Origin: Pseudomonadota bacterium
GTDB taxonomy: Bacteria > Pseudomonadota > Gammaproteobacteria > Xanthomonadales > Rhodanobacteraceae
DNA: 64,000 nt
Assembly: GCA_018240565.1 (NCBI GenBank)
Contig: JAFEFO010000041.1
Coordinates: 62,001-126,000, forward strand
Direction: 5' to 3'
Positions 1-9,400 of this stretch are shown here, one piece after another (the first letter of the stretch is position 1; every line of letters begins with the position of its first letter). A program made the position numbers and the translations under genes. Under the pieces are notes generated by a model. That model searched no databases. It worked only from the letters and a program-made list of their open reading frames with translations, and was not told the DNA's origin.

Positions 1-2
1 TG

Positions 3-1457
3 GGACCGGATGGTCGCTTCAGCATCCGCGGCTTGACCCCGGGCGCGCAGTATCAGGTCTACATCGAAGCGATCACTTCGGGTGGCTACCCGACCGCGCA
101 GCAGATGATGTTGTCGGAAGGCGAGTACTGGAATGTTGGCGAAAGCGCCGATCCGGTTTCCGACTCGGCCTGCAAGGTGACCCCGATCACGGCCGTGGCG
201 GCGACCGCCGCGCAGGCGGATATCACCTACAACGGCTACAGTGATGGCGTGCAGCTCACGCCCCTGGTCAATGCCTACATGACCTCGCTGTCCTTTGACG
301 GTACCAAGGCGGGTGGCTCGACCGCTGGCGGCAACCGCGCCGTTTACTGGGACAAGGTGGCCGGCCCGCAGTTGCTGCCGGTGTGGCTGGGTACGTTCAA
401 CGGCAATATCGACGGACCCGGTGCGCACATGGCGGTGCAGGTTGATCCGGACGGCAATGGCATCAAGGAGCCGGCGATCTGGTCCTTGAACGGGCACCTG
501 GATTATCTGGGCGACTTGAACGGCAACACCTGCGGCGGCGACAGCCAGACCGGCAAGAACAGCGCCGTGGCGATGGGCATGGACAAGTCGGCGTTGAAGG
601 TCGTGGGCCTGGCGTATCGGGACAACGACCACAACGGGACCTGCCAGGGCCCCGGTGATGTCGTGCCGTTCATCTGGGACAAGACTGGCGGCATGCGCAC
701 GCTCGACTATGACCCCGGCCAGTACTGGACGCGCGCCAACGCGATATCCGGCAATGGTCGCGTGGTCGTGGGTACGTCCAACCTGCAACAAGCCTGGGCC
801 TGGGTGGACGAAGGTTTGCGCATAGACCTCAGCGCCGTCACGGGCGCCTGGGATGTCAATGGCGTCAACTACAACGGCAGTGTGGTGGCGATGAACAGCA
901 TGGACATGAACACGTATCGGAATACCGGCGTCGTGCAGTGGGATGCGCGCACCGGTAGTACCGATCCAAGTCTGTTCACCAATGTCGACAGCCTGCGCTT
1001 CTGCGTCGACATGCCTTACTACGATTTTTTCGGTGACAACCAGTGCCTGACCATGACGGCGCAGGAAGTCTACGATCAGGTGGGCTCGGTGCCGGTCAAT
1101 GTGTTCGGCATCAACGATGCGGGAACCGTCATGGTCGGCCGCGCCGGCGACTTCTTCACCGGCACCGCGGGCGCGATCTGGGTCAAGGACATCGGCTGGA
1201 TGGTGATCAATGACTTCCTGAAAAAGCAGGGTGTGATCGAAGCGGCAAACTTCTCGATCGACAGCCCGTTCGCGATCAGCGGCGACAGCGACACGATCAT
1301 CGGCGGCATCGCCGGCCTGGAGTTCTCCTGGCTGATCGACCTGCATCAGGTGTATGTGTGCAAGAACGGCGCCTCGATCGCGACCACGTTCCCCGACGGG
1401 TTGCGTACCGAAGTCGCCAACGGCGCGCAGTTCGGCCGTTGCGACTTCATCAACTGA
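3..1457 (+). CDS. Secreted HAF-type repeat protein, 5'-truncated by window edge
   Basis: The frame is open to the left edge, so only the C-terminal 484 residues are visible. The first residues (DGRFSIRGLTPG, then QYQVYIEA) look like the end of a carboxypeptidase-regulatory-like or Ig-like beta-sandwich. The rest carries repeated blades of the type A-x-A-I-S-x-x-G-x-V-V-V-G followed by W-x-W (for example ANAISGNGRVVVGTS, then AWAWVDEG), as in extracellular HAF-family repeat proteins that fold as beta-propellers. There are paired cysteines and no membrane segment in the visible part, consistent with export. It ends with DFIN-stop, followed 28 bp later by a strong terminator. Function and substrate are unknown; the family assignment is from pattern only. 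Confidence 0.65.
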   Translation, partial: GPDGRFSIRGLTPGAQYQVYIEAITSGGYPTAQQMMLSEGEYWNVGESADPVSDSACKVTPITAVAATAAQADITYNGYSDGVQLTPLVNAYMTSLSFDGTKAGGSTAGGNRAVYWDKVAGPQLLPVWLGTFNGNIDGPGAHMAVQVDPDGNGIKEPAIWSLNGHLDYLGDLNGNTCGGDSQTGKNSAVAMGMDKSALKVVGLAYRDNDHNGTCQGPGDVVPFIWDKTGGMRTLDYDPGQYWTRANAISGNGRVVVGTSNLQQAWAWVDEGLRIDLSAVTGAWDVNGVNYNGSVVAMNSMDMNTYRNTGVVQWDARTGSTDPSLFTNVDSLRFCVDMPYYDFFGDNQCLTMTAQEVYDQVGSVPVNVFGINDAGTVMVGRAGDFFTGTAGAIWVKDIGWMVINDFLKKQGVIEAANFSIDSPFAISGDSDTIIGGIAGLEFSWLIDLHQVYVCKNGASIATTFPDGLRTEVANGAQFGRCDFIN

Positions 1458-1485
1458 GCACGGAACAAGATTGAATGCGTGTCGC

Positions 1486-1514
1486 AGAGGCGGGGGAAAC
1501 CCCGCCTCTTTTTT
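1486..1514. terminator. Bidirectional intrinsic terminator
   Basis: A perfect 9-bp GC-rich stem, GAGGCGGGG (1487-1495) paired with CCCCGCCTC (1500-1508), has a GAAA loop and is followed by six T. It lies between two convergent genes. The last T residues overlap the TAA stop of the minus-strand gene, so it may terminate both. Confidence 0.9.
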
Positions 1515-1866
1515 ATGCCGGGTTGGGTTTTCCGCGCTCCGCCTCGCCAGCGTACGGCGACGCAATTTGCTCGGCCACCTCGTAGTGCCGTACCAGTGGC
1601 TCCATGTCGAGCAGGTAACTCTCGTCTTCGGGATAGTAGACCGACTTGTCGGCATTCTCGCCGGCGAACGCGCGCACGGCGTCCATCGAATCCCACAGCG
1701 AAATCAGCATGAATTCACAGTGCTCGCCTTGTTCGCGGCGCAACACGTTGACGCCACGGTTGCCGGGCGTCTTGGCGTAATCCTTGATGCCGGTTTCCTG
1801 CAGATAGGCCAGGTAATCGTCAGCCTTGTCTTTCTGCGTGATACCGCGCCAGATGCGAGCGATCAT
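1513..1866 (-). CDS. Antibiotic biosynthesis monooxygenase (ABM) domain protein
   Basis: The 117-residue protein starts MIARIWRG and has the small ferredoxin-like beta-alpha-beta fold pattern of ABM/DUF-type monooxygenases: an opening beta strand with Arg and Trp, a helix (residues about 12-25), then the strands EFMLISLWDSMDAVRAF. Such proteins act as dimers that oxidise or bind small aromatic or haem-like ligands, but the substrate cannot be deduced. The ATG at 1866 is preferred over the longer frame because GGGAGGT lies four bases upstream and the upstream extension resembles no protein. It is followed downstream by a shared terminator. The C-terminal tail is charged. Confidence 0.75.
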   Translation of the reverse strand: MIARIWRGITQKDKADDYLAYLQETGIKDYAKTPGNRGVNVLRREQGEHCEFMLISLWDSMDAVRAFAGENADKSVYYPEDESYLLDMEPLVRHYEVAEQIASPYAGEAERGKPNPA

Positions 1867-1927
1867 GGGCACCTCCCGCAAGGATGCGAGCGCAGCATAC
1901 CCGAGCGCGCGTAAGTTTGTGTTGGCG

Positions 1928-2980
1928 TCAGGCTTCGGCGATTCCCGCGCGGCCGCGCAGGATCGCGGCGAGCACGTCCGGCGCGTAGTCGAAGGAATCG
2001 TAGAACAACCGGTCTTCGGGCAAGCCCGCCGCAACGAACGCGCGACGTCCTGCGTCGATCAGCGCCGGCGGACCGCTCATGTAGACATCGAACGTGGACA
2101 AGTCCGGGTGGTCTTCGAGGACTGCTGCGTGAACGAGGCCGCGGCGCGCGCCACTGTCGGTTGTGTCTTCCGAAATCACCGGAACAAAGCGCAGGCTCGG
2201 CGCGACGGTGGTCCAGATTTCCGGCAGGTTGCGCAGATACAGTTCCGCCTCGTTGCGAGCTCCCCAGTACAACGTCATCGCGCGGCGCGTGCCCAGGTGC
2301 AAAAAGTGTTCGATCAACGCCTTGACCGGCGCGAAACCGGTGCCTCCGGCGACGAACAACAGCGGGCGTTCGGAATCCTCGCGCGGTACGAAGGTTCCGA
2401 GCGGGCCTTCCACGCGGAGCGTCGCGCCGACTTCCAGATCGGCGAAGACGTGGCGGGTGAAATCCCCGCCGGCGACGTGGCGCACGTGCAGTTCGATTTC
2501 GCGGCCGGTGTGCGGCGCATTGGCGATGGAAAACGCGCGGCGCTTGCCTTCCGGCAACAACACGTCGAGGTATTGCCCCGGCAGCCGATTGAGTGATGCG
2601 CCGTGCGGCGGCGCCAGGCGCAGGCGCATCACGTCGGGAGCAAGCAGGCGCTTGTCGAGCACTGCCAAGTCAAGAATGCGCTTGGGCATCGCCGCCACGG
2701 AGGCCACTTCACGCGCGGCGACGACGAGATCCGATCGCGGCACGGCTTGGCACAACAACACCTGCCGATGCGCGACTTCCGCCGCATTCAACGCACGCGG
2801 CGGATTGTGCGGGTAGTGGCAGTCGCCGGAAACCAGCGTCGCCTTGCAGCTTCCGCACACGCCGGAAAGGCAGGAATACGGCAACGCCAAACCCGCGCGG
2901 CGCGCGGCGTCGAGCACGCTTTCGTCTTCGGCGACGGCAAACTGCTTGCCGCTGCCTTGCAGGGTGACGGTGAATTCCAC
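1928..2980 (-). CDS. 2Fe-2S ferredoxin / FAD / NAD(P) oxidoreductase (CDP-6-deoxy-glucoseen reductase-like)
   Basis: A 350-residue electron-transfer flavoprotein with three modules. Residues 1-90 form a plant-type [2Fe-2S] ferredoxin with Cys37, Cys42, Cys45 and Cys77 (C-x4-C-x2-C-x31-C). Residues about 100-200 form a ferredoxin-reductase FAD barrel with the R-x-x-S flavin motif (R148-S151). The C-terminal part is an NAD(P) domain with VAGGTGFAP. The order ferredoxin-FAD-NAD matches the AscD/E3-like reductases and the reductase components of aromatic oxygenases. No oxygenase or dehydratase partner lies next to it, so the partner is unknown. Translation appears to start at a GTG. It is divergent from the thioesterase gene, 56 bp away. 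Confidence 0.85.
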   Translation of the reverse strand: MEFTVTLQGSGKQFAVAEDESVLDAARRAGLALPYSCLSGVCGSCKATLVSGDCHYPHNPPRALNAAEVAHRQVLLCQAVPRSDLVVAAREVASVAAMPKRILDLAVLDKRLLAPDVMRLRLAPPHGASLNRLPGQYLDVLLPEGKRRAFSIANAPHTGREIELHVRHVAGGDFTRHVFADLEVGATLRVEGPLGTFVPREDSERPLLFVAGGTGFAPVKALIEHFLHLGTRRAMTLYWGARNEAELYLRNLPEIWTTVAPSLRFVPVISEDTTDSGARRGLVHAAVLEDHPDLSTFDVYMSGPPALIDAGRRAFVAAGLPEDRLFYDSFDYAPDVLAAILRGRAGIAEA

Positions 2981-3036
2981 GCGGCGATTGTCGCCGATGT
3001 TGCTATGCTCGTGCGAACGAGTTTTGGAGTCTTGCC

Positions 3037-3468
3037 ATGCCGATCTGGAAGCAATCCGTCACCCTCGATCAGCTCAATGCGCTCAATCGCAACACGATGA
3101 TGGCGGCGATTGGCATCTCCTTTACCGATATCGGCGACGACTACCTGCGTGCAAGCATGCCCGTGGATGCGCGCACGCACCAGCCGTTCGGTCTGCTGCA
3201 TGGCGGCGCCTCGGTCGCGCTCGCGGAAACCCTCGGCAGCACCGGCGGCATGATGACGCTCGATCCGGTACAGTTCGTTGTCGTCGGACTGGAGATCAAC
3301 GCCAACCACATGCGCGGCGTGAAATCCGGCACCGTCACCGGCACGGCACGTCCGTTGCATCTCGGCCGCAGCACGCAGGTCTGGGAAATCCGCATCGAAG
3401 ACGAGAGCCAACGCCTGGTCTGCATCTCGCGATTGACCTTGGCGGTGGTGCCGCGCAGCGCCATCTAG
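3037..3468 (+). CDS. Hot-dog fold acyl-CoA thioesterase (YdiI/PaaI type)
   Basis: The 143-residue protein matches single hot-dog thioesterases in length. The catalytic constellation is visible: Gln49, His55 in LLHGGAS and Glu64 (LAET), spaced as Gln48, His54 and Glu63 in E. coli YdiI. It should hydrolyse an acyl- or aroyl-CoA in the cytoplasm. YdiI-type enzymes cleave DHNA-CoA in menaquinone synthesis, but no men gene is nearby, so a housekeeping role is equally possible. The ATG has a GGAG ribosome site about eight bases upstream. Its TAG stop abuts the terminal repeat of a MITE-like element. Confidence 0.85.
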   Translation: MPIWKQSVTLDQLNALNRNTMMAAIGISFTDIGDDYLRASMPVDARTHQPFGLLHGGASVALAETLGSTGGMMTLDPVQFVVVGLEINANHMRGVKSGTVTGTARPLHLGRSTQVWEIRIEDESQRLVCISRLTLAVVPRSAI

Positions 3469-3611
3469 GAAACCTCTGCACAACCTGCTGCGCTCGACAT
3501 CTCGCGCGGCGGCAGTGCTCGGAATCCTCATTTACACGACCGTAAACTCCGGTTCCTGCGCGCTGGCGACGCGCGACCTGGCTTCGCTCGCGACGGTTCT
3601 GTAGAGGTTTC
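3469..3611. repeat. MITE-like element with 17-bp terminal inverted repeats
   Basis: The left end GAAACCTCTGCACAACC (3469-3485) and right end GGTTCTGTAGAGGTTTC (3595-3611) are inverted repeats with two mismatches in 17. The 143-bp interior has no coding capacity and contains a smaller palindrome, TTTAC-acgacc-GTAAA. The layout is that of a non-autonomous transposable or REP-like element inserted directly after the thioesterase stop codon. No clear target-site duplication was seen. Confidence 0.6.
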
Positions 3612-3672
3612 ATGATTTGAGGGTCGCAATGCTGCATTGCGGCGAAATGCGCATCTCGCTACCATCGGGCGG

Positions 3673-4476
3673 GTGAATTCCACGATCGATTCAATGCCAC
3701 GGATGCCGCGCGACTGGCGGCGGCCGTTGCGCTACCTGTGGCGTACGCCGTGGATCTTCGCCCATGTCGTGGTGGCCATCCCGCTCTCACTGGTTGCGTT
3801 CAGTCCGGTCGGCCGCCACGCGCGCGTGCGCGGCGAGCGCCTGGACCACTGGCTGCAACGCTGGTGGTCGGGCGGCATCGTGCGGCGTTGCGGATTCCGC
3901 ATCGTGCGCGAGGGCGAGCCGCTGCCCGGTGCGGTGTTGTTCGTGGCCAATCATGTGTCGTGGCTCGACATCGAACTGATGCACAGCCAGCGCGTCATGA
4001 GCTTTGTCGCCAAGGCGGAAATCGCGCGCTGGCCGTTGATCGGCTGGCTGGCGTCACGCGCCGACACCATTTTCCATCGCCGCGGCAGTGGCAATTCGCT
4101 CAATGCCGTGATTGAGCAGGCCGTCGAGCGCCTGCGCGACGGCATTGCGGTGGGCGTGTTTCCGGAAGGCGGGACCGGTCCCGGCGATCACCTGCGCACT
4201 TTCCATGCGCGTATCTTCCAGACCGCGGTCGATGCGCAGGCCGTGGTGCAGCCGGTGGCGATCAGCTACGGACGCAATGGCAAGATGGATTTGCGCGTGC
4301 CGTTCGCGCCGGGCGAAAGTTTCTTCGCCAATGTGGTGCGCCTGGTCGGCGATGCAGGTGTTGAAGCGCGCGTGCACTTCCTCGATCCGGTGCCGCTCGC
4401 CGTCGAGGGCCGGCGGCAAACCGCGCAAGCCGTGCGCGCCGCGATCGCCAGGGCTCTGGACTATCCCGAAGCATGA
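3673..4476 (+). CDS. Lysophospholipid acyltransferase (PlsC/1-acyl-glycerol-3-phosphate acyltransferase family)
   Basis: About 267 residues with the four-block acyltransferase pattern. Block I is N-H-V-S-W-L-D (H-x4-D catalytic pair), there is an F-H-R-R substrate block, block III is F-P-E-G-G, and a proline-containing V-Q-P-V-A block follows. One hydrophobic segment near the N terminus (IFAHVVVAIPLSLVAF) anchors it to the inner membrane. It should transfer an acyl chain from acyl-ACP or acyl-CoA to a lysophospholipid or another lipid (an ornithine-lipid-type role is possible). The start is uncertain: GTG 3673 is given, ATG 3694 and TTG 3637 are in frame, and none has a good ribosome site. 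The gene overlaps the next one by four bases (ATGA), so the two are translationally coupled. Confidence 0.85.
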   Translation: MNSTIDSMPRMPRDWRRPLRYLWRTPWIFAHVVVAIPLSLVAFSPVGRHARVRGERLDHWLQRWWSGGIVRRCGFRIVREGEPLPGAVLFVANHVSWLDIELMHSQRVMSFVAKAEIARWPLIGWLASRADTIFHRRGSGNSLNAVIEQAVERLRDGIAVGVFPEGGTGPGDHLRTFHARIFQTAVDAQAVVQPVAISYGRNGKMDLRVPFAPGESFFANVVRLVGDAGVEARVHFLDPVPLAVEGRRQTAQAVRAAIARALDYPEA

Positions 4477-5483
4477 GCGATCCGATCCGTGTTGATGCAA
4501 GCGGGTTCGATCCGCCGCGCCTGCTGCGCAATGCGCACGTGCAGTCGATCCTGTCGTCGAGCGCCCTGCGTCGCATCGCGTTCGGTCGCCGCGACAATGC
4601 TCTGGTGCACACGGCTGTCGAACACATCCTCGATTGCGGCGACGGCGTGCGTCTGCAGGGATTTTTTTCCGCGCAAAATACGTTTCCTGCGCCGCGCGCG
4701 CTCGCCGTGTTGCTGCACGGCTGGGAAGGCAGCGCGCAGTCCAATTACATCCTGCACACCGGCGCGCGCCTGCTCGAAGCGGGCTGCGATGTGTTCCGGC
4801 TCAACTTCCGCGATCACGGCGGCACGCAGCACCTGAACCGCGGTTTGTTCAATTCCTGCCGCATCGCCGAAGTCGTGGGCGCAGTCGCGGAAGTGGCGCG
4901 ACGCTTTCCGGCGCGGCCGCTCATCGTCGGCGGATTTTCATTGGGTGGAAATTTTGCCCTGCGCGTGGCCTTGCGCGCGCCGGCAGCGGGAATCCCGCTG
5001 GCCTGGACGTTCGCGGTGTGCCCGGTGATCAGTCCACAGGCAGGTTTGCGCGCGATCGAGGATGCGCCGTGGTTCTACGAGTTCTACTTCATGCACAAAT
5101 GGCGTGGATCGCTGCGTCGCAAGCAGGCGTTGTTTCCGGAACCGGAATTATTCACGTCCTCGCAACTGCGCGGTGGCCTGCGTGACCTGACGCGCACTCT
5201 GGTCGAACGGCACTCGAATTTCGGCACGCTGGAAAATTATTTGGACGGCTATTCCATCGCCGGCGACACGCTTGCCGCGCTCGCCGTGCCGGCGAACATC
5301 CTCACCGCAGAAGATGATCCGGTGATTCCGGTGGAGAACTTTCGCGCGCTGAAACTTGCGCCCGCGACGGAACTTACCATCGTGCCGCACGGCGGCCATT
5401 GCGGTTTCATCCGCGATTTTTCGCTGCGCAGTTGGGCGGAGGATTTCATCCTCGCACAGATGCAGCGGCGCCTGCAGATCTGA
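4473..5483 (+). CDS. YheT-family alpha/beta hydrolase
   Basis: The 336-residue cytoplasmic hydrolase begins with the family signature F-x-P-P-x-L-L-R-N-A-H-V-Q-S-I. It has the oxyanion segment LLHGWEG, a nucleophile elbow GFSLGGN, an acid in AEDDPVIP and a catalytic His in PHGGHCGF. YheT/EMB8-like enzymes are predicted esterases or lipases of poorly defined substrate. Translational coupling to the acyltransferase (ATGA overlap) suggests a linked role in lipid metabolism. It converges with the SDR gene, whose stop lies 13 bp away, with no terminator between. Confidence 0.85.
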   Translation: MSDPIRVDASGFDPPRLLRNAHVQSILSSSALRRIAFGRRDNALVHTAVEHILDCGDGVRLQGFFSAQNTFPAPRALAVLLHGWEGSAQSNYILHTGARLLEAGCDVFRLNFRDHGGTQHLNRGLFNSCRIAEVVGAVAEVARRFPARPLIVGGFSLGGNFALRVALRAPAAGIPLAWTFAVCPVISPQAGLRAIEDAPWFYEFYFMHKWRGSLRRKQALFPEPELFTSSQLRGGLRDLTRTLVERHSNFGTLENYLDGYSIAGDTLAALAVPANILTAEDDPVIPVENFRALKLAPATELTIVPHGGHCGFIRDFSLRSWAEDFILAQMQRRLQI

Positions 5484-5496
5484 ATCCGGACGTGTC

Positions 5497-6186
5497 CTAG
5501 ACCCGCCCCATCACCGGCAACAACGCGCCTGTCACTGCGCTGGCGCGATCCGATAGCAAAAACACGATCACCTCGGACAATTGCGCAGGCGTCACCCAGC
5601 GCGAGAAATCGGCCTTGGGCATGTCGGCGCGATTAGCCGCGGTGTCGATGGTGCTGGGCAGGATCGCGTTCACGGTGATGCCGCGATCTTTCAATTCCTC
5701 GGCCAGCGCTTCGGTCAGGCGCGCGACGCCCGATTTGGACGCCGCATACGCGCCCATGCCGGCGGCGGCCTTGATCGATCCGGCCGCACTGATGTTGACG
5801 ATGCGTCCGGCACCGCCCGCCGCGAGATGTGGAATCGCGGCCTTGCTCGCCGCGACTGCCGTGCGCAGATTCACGCGATACAGGAAATCCCAGGTATCGA
5901 GGCTGCCGTCGGCGAGCGTTTCCCAGCGAAATGCGCCGGCAATGTTGACCAGGCCATCGAGTCCGCCGAGCGCTTTTGCGGCGGCATCGATGGCGGACTT
6001 CGCGGCGGCTTCGTCGGCCAGATCGACACCGCCGATGCCGGTCACGTTTGGCGCAAGGGAAGCCGGCGCCGGCGCGCGATCGATCGCCGCCACGCGCGCG
6101 CCGGCGGCGATGGCACCTTGCACGACGCCCGCGCCCAGCGCGCCGAATGCGCCGGTGATGGCAATGCGTTTGCCTTGAAGTTCCAT
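5497..6186 (-). CDS. Short-chain dehydrogenase/reductase
   Basis: A 229-residue classical SDR. It has a nucleotide-binding G-A-F-G-A-L-G-A-G near residue 12, the structural NIAGAF motif (NNAG variant), a catalytic Ser in NISAAGS, and the Y-A-A-S-K catalytic Tyr-Lys pair. It should oxidise or reduce an alcohol/carbonyl substrate with NAD(P)(H) in the cytoplasm. ATG 6186 is supported by GAGGTGG upstream. The substrate cannot be read from sequence. The gene stands alone: a dispersed repeat and the tricorn-protease gene lie upstream of it. Confidence 0.85.
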   Translation of the reverse strand: MELQGKRIAITGAFGALGAGVVQGAIAAGARVAAIDRAPAPASLAPNVTGIGGVDLADEAAAKSAIDAAAKALGGLDGLVNIAGAFRWETLADGSLDTWDFLYRVNLRTAVAASKAAIPHLAAGGAGRIVNISAAGSIKAAAGMGAYAASKSGVARLTEALAEELKDRGITVNAILPSTIDTAANRADMPKADFSRWVTPAQLSEVIVFLLSDRASAVTGALLPVMGRV

Positions 6187-6271
6187 AGTGCCACCTCAGT
6201 CTGAATCATTGGTGCGCATTATCACCGATCAAGACGCGCGAGGTTTATTGACACTTTCGCTAACCAACGAC

Positions 6272-6377
6272 GTCATCCCGGCATGGATTGCCGGGATCCA
6301 ATCCGCATGGACGCCATCCGTGGCAACTGGATTCCCCTCGGTCGGCTGTCGCCGACACTCGACCCTGCCGGAATGAC
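6272..6377. repeat. Dispersed GTCATCCCGGC-type repeat
   Basis: The 106-bp intergenic unit begins GTCATCCCGGCA (6272-6283) and ends TGCCGGAATGAC (6366-6377), an inverted repeat with one mismatch in 12. An internal GGATTGCCGGGATCC block gives more dyad symmetry. Units of this kind, reading GTCATTCCGGC...GCCGGAATGAC, are dispersed between genes of many proteobacterial genomes. The remaining DNA at 6187-6408 shows no gene. Confidence 0.55.
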
Positions 6378-6408
6378 AAGCGAAAAATTTGCCCCTTTCC
6401 TTATTACA

Positions 6409-9400
6409 TCAATTGTTATTCGGATTCGGCGGCAACACCGGTTTGAAGTCCGGATACGGCGGATCCGGATACACCGGCGCCGGATGTTCCTTCAGCGCTT
6501 GCATCAGTTCGGCGACGCCGCGTTCGAGCTGCGGATCGCGGCCCTGGCGCGTGATCGACGGGTCCTGCCAGACTTCGATGTCCGGTGCGATGCCGTGGTT
6601 TTCGACTTCCCACTGCCCGTGCAAACCGAACAGCGCCCAGCGCGGTGCGGTGACCGTGCCGCCGTCGAGCAGTACCGGATACAAGCCGATGCCGACGAGG
6701 CCGCCCCAGGTGCGCTCGCCGATCAAGGGGCCGATCTGCTTGCGCTTGAAATACCACGGCAGCGCGTCGCCGCCGGAGCCGGAGAACTGGTTGATCAGCA
6801 ACGCCTTGGGCCCGTAGATCGCCTGTGTCGGCTCGGTATACGTTTGCCCTTCGCGCGTCATCACCCGCGTCATCGGCGGGCGCGACAGATAGTCGACGAT
6901 GTAGTCGGCGAGCTGGCCGCCGTGGTTGTAGCGCTCGTCGATCAGCGCACCCTGCTTGTCCGTTTGCGCGAAGAAATAGCGATTGAAACTGGTGAAGCCG
7001 CCGCCGGCCGTATCGGGCAGATGCACGTAGGCGAGCTTGCCGCCGGACAGGCGATCGACTTCTCGGCGGTTGTGCTCGACCCAGGCCAGGTGGCGCAAGC
7101 CCTTTTCGCTCGCGACCGGTACCACGGTGACTTCGCGCGATCCGCTGCCATCCGCATTCGCAGCGACGCGCAGCACCGTCTGCTTGCCGACGGTCTGCTG
7201 GAAGAATCCGTAAAGGTTCTCACCCGCCCGCACGTCGCGGCCATTGACGGCGATCAGGTACTCGCCGGCACGCACGTTGACGCCGGGTTGGGTCAGCGGC
7301 GCCTGCAAATGCGGATTCCAGTTTTCGCCATCGTATACTTTTGCAAAACGGTAACGGCCATTGGCGACGTCGTAATCGGCGCCGAGCAGGCCGACCGCGA
7401 TCTTGGGCAGGTCCGGCATGCTGCCGCCGCGCACGAACATGTGCCCGACGGACATGTAGGCGAGCATTTTTCGCAACAGGAAGTTCAGATCCGCGCGACT
7501 GCCGACACCGGCCAGATACGGACGGAAGTGCTTCTCGGCGGCGGCGAGGTCGAGGCCGTGGAAATGCGGGTCGTAGAAGAAGTCGCGCTCGATGCGCCAG
7601 ACCTCGTTGTACATCTGCGTCCATTCTGCGCGCGGCTGCACATGCACTTCCATCGCCGCCACATCGATCTTGCCTTCGCCCGGCTTGGCCGGTTTGTCGG
7701 CGGCGGCGATCGCCCAGTTTTCCTTGCCGGTGCGGATCAGCATCTTGTTGCCATCGGCGGACAACGCGAACGCGGTGACCTCGTCGGCAAGCGATTCGAC
7801 CTTGCGCTTTTTCAGATCGAAGCGCTTGAGCGTGGCGGCATCGTCTTCGCGCGCCACCTGCGGCGCCTCGAGCAGATACAGCTCGCCGGTCTTGCCCGCG
7901 CTCATGCCGGCGAAGTTGGCGGGCGGGACGGGCAAGGCCAGCGTGCGCTGCAACAGGCCATCGAAGTCGATGGCGACGGCATCGGCCGCGGATTTGGATT
8001 TGCCTTCGCCCTTCTTGTTCTTGTCGTCGTCGGACTTGTCCGCGGCGGGCGACGCCGCACCCTTGTCCTCGTCGCTTTCCGGCGCGAGCGGCGAGGGCAG
8101 GTTCTTGCGCAACACCGCCACGTACACGCTGCGCGTGACCGGATGCGCTTGGCTGGTCATGTCCAGCCAACCCGGCGAGAGGCCGCTATCGGTGCTGGCG
8201 GTGAAGTACAGGTATTTGCCGCTCGCATCGAAAACCGGATACAGGCAATCGCTCATGCCATCGGTGATCTGCGTCGCCTTGCGCGAATCCAGCGAATACA
8301 CGAACACGGCGTGCAGATGATTGGGCAATTGCTTGGTGTAGGTGACCCACCGGCTGTCCGGCGACCAGGCCTGGTCGAATTCGTGCAGCGGCGTGTCGAA
8401 CAGGTCGGTGTCGATCTTGACCGGCTTGGCGTCGGCGAGATCGACCATCCACAGGTTCAGGCGCTTGTCGGAATAGGCGATGCGCTTGCCGTCCGGCGAC
8501 CAGCGCGGCGAGTAGAAGAACGACGGCGGCTGGCCAAGATCGATCTTGCGCGGCGCCTTCAAGCCGTCCTGATCGCGGATGTAAAGCGCGTACTCGCCCG
8601 ACGCGTCGGAAAAATACGCGACGGATTTTCCATCCGGCGACCACGCCGGATCGCGCTCGGCGGCGTTTTCGGTGCGCGTGATGTCGCGCACGTCGCCTTT
8701 CTCGGCGGGCACGGTGAAGATGTCGCCGTGCGCCTCGAACACGGCGCGCGCACCGGTGGCGGAAATGCCCCAGTGCTCGATTTCCCTGGCGACTTTCTTG
8801 AAATACGGAACCGTTTGCGGCAACGGACCGTCGACGCTCACCGGCACGATGGAGTTCTTGCCGCTGGTGAGATCGACGAGATGCAATTCGCCCATCTGCG
8901 TGTAGACGATCGCGCCGGCGCCGGCGCTCGCCGCATCGATCGGATAGCCGTCGTTGGCGACGAGCTGATTCAATTTGCCGCTCGTCGTGTCGTAATCGAA
9001 CAGCGTGGCCGGCCCGTTGCGATCGGAAAGAAAGTAGACGTGGCTGCCCAGCCACATCGGGCTCGTGTCACTGGAGTTCTCGCGCGGGACCTTGGTCACG
9101 CTCGAATCCGACAACCGTGCGATCCAGACGCGCGGCGTCTGTCCGCCCTGGTAATCGCGCCAGTCCGGCTCCCATTGGAACACCGGGTTGTAGGCAATCT
9201 GCTTGCCGTCCGGCGAAAGCGATCCTTCCTCGGCCATCGACAAGGGCAATGCCTGCGGCATGCCGCCGGACAAGGGCAGCAGGTAGAGCATCGATGAATC
9301 ATTGCTCGCGTCGCGATTGGAACGCATGAGGACGGACGCACCATCCGGCGACCAACCGACCGCCTCGTCGGCGGCCGGATGCCAGGTCAGGCGACGCGGC

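Noticed and set aside
6283..9297. A 1004-codon open frame on the plus strand
   Set aside because: It is antisense to the S41/tricorn gene, is extremely Arg/His/Gly/Ala-rich with no domain, and is a GC-driven shadow frame.
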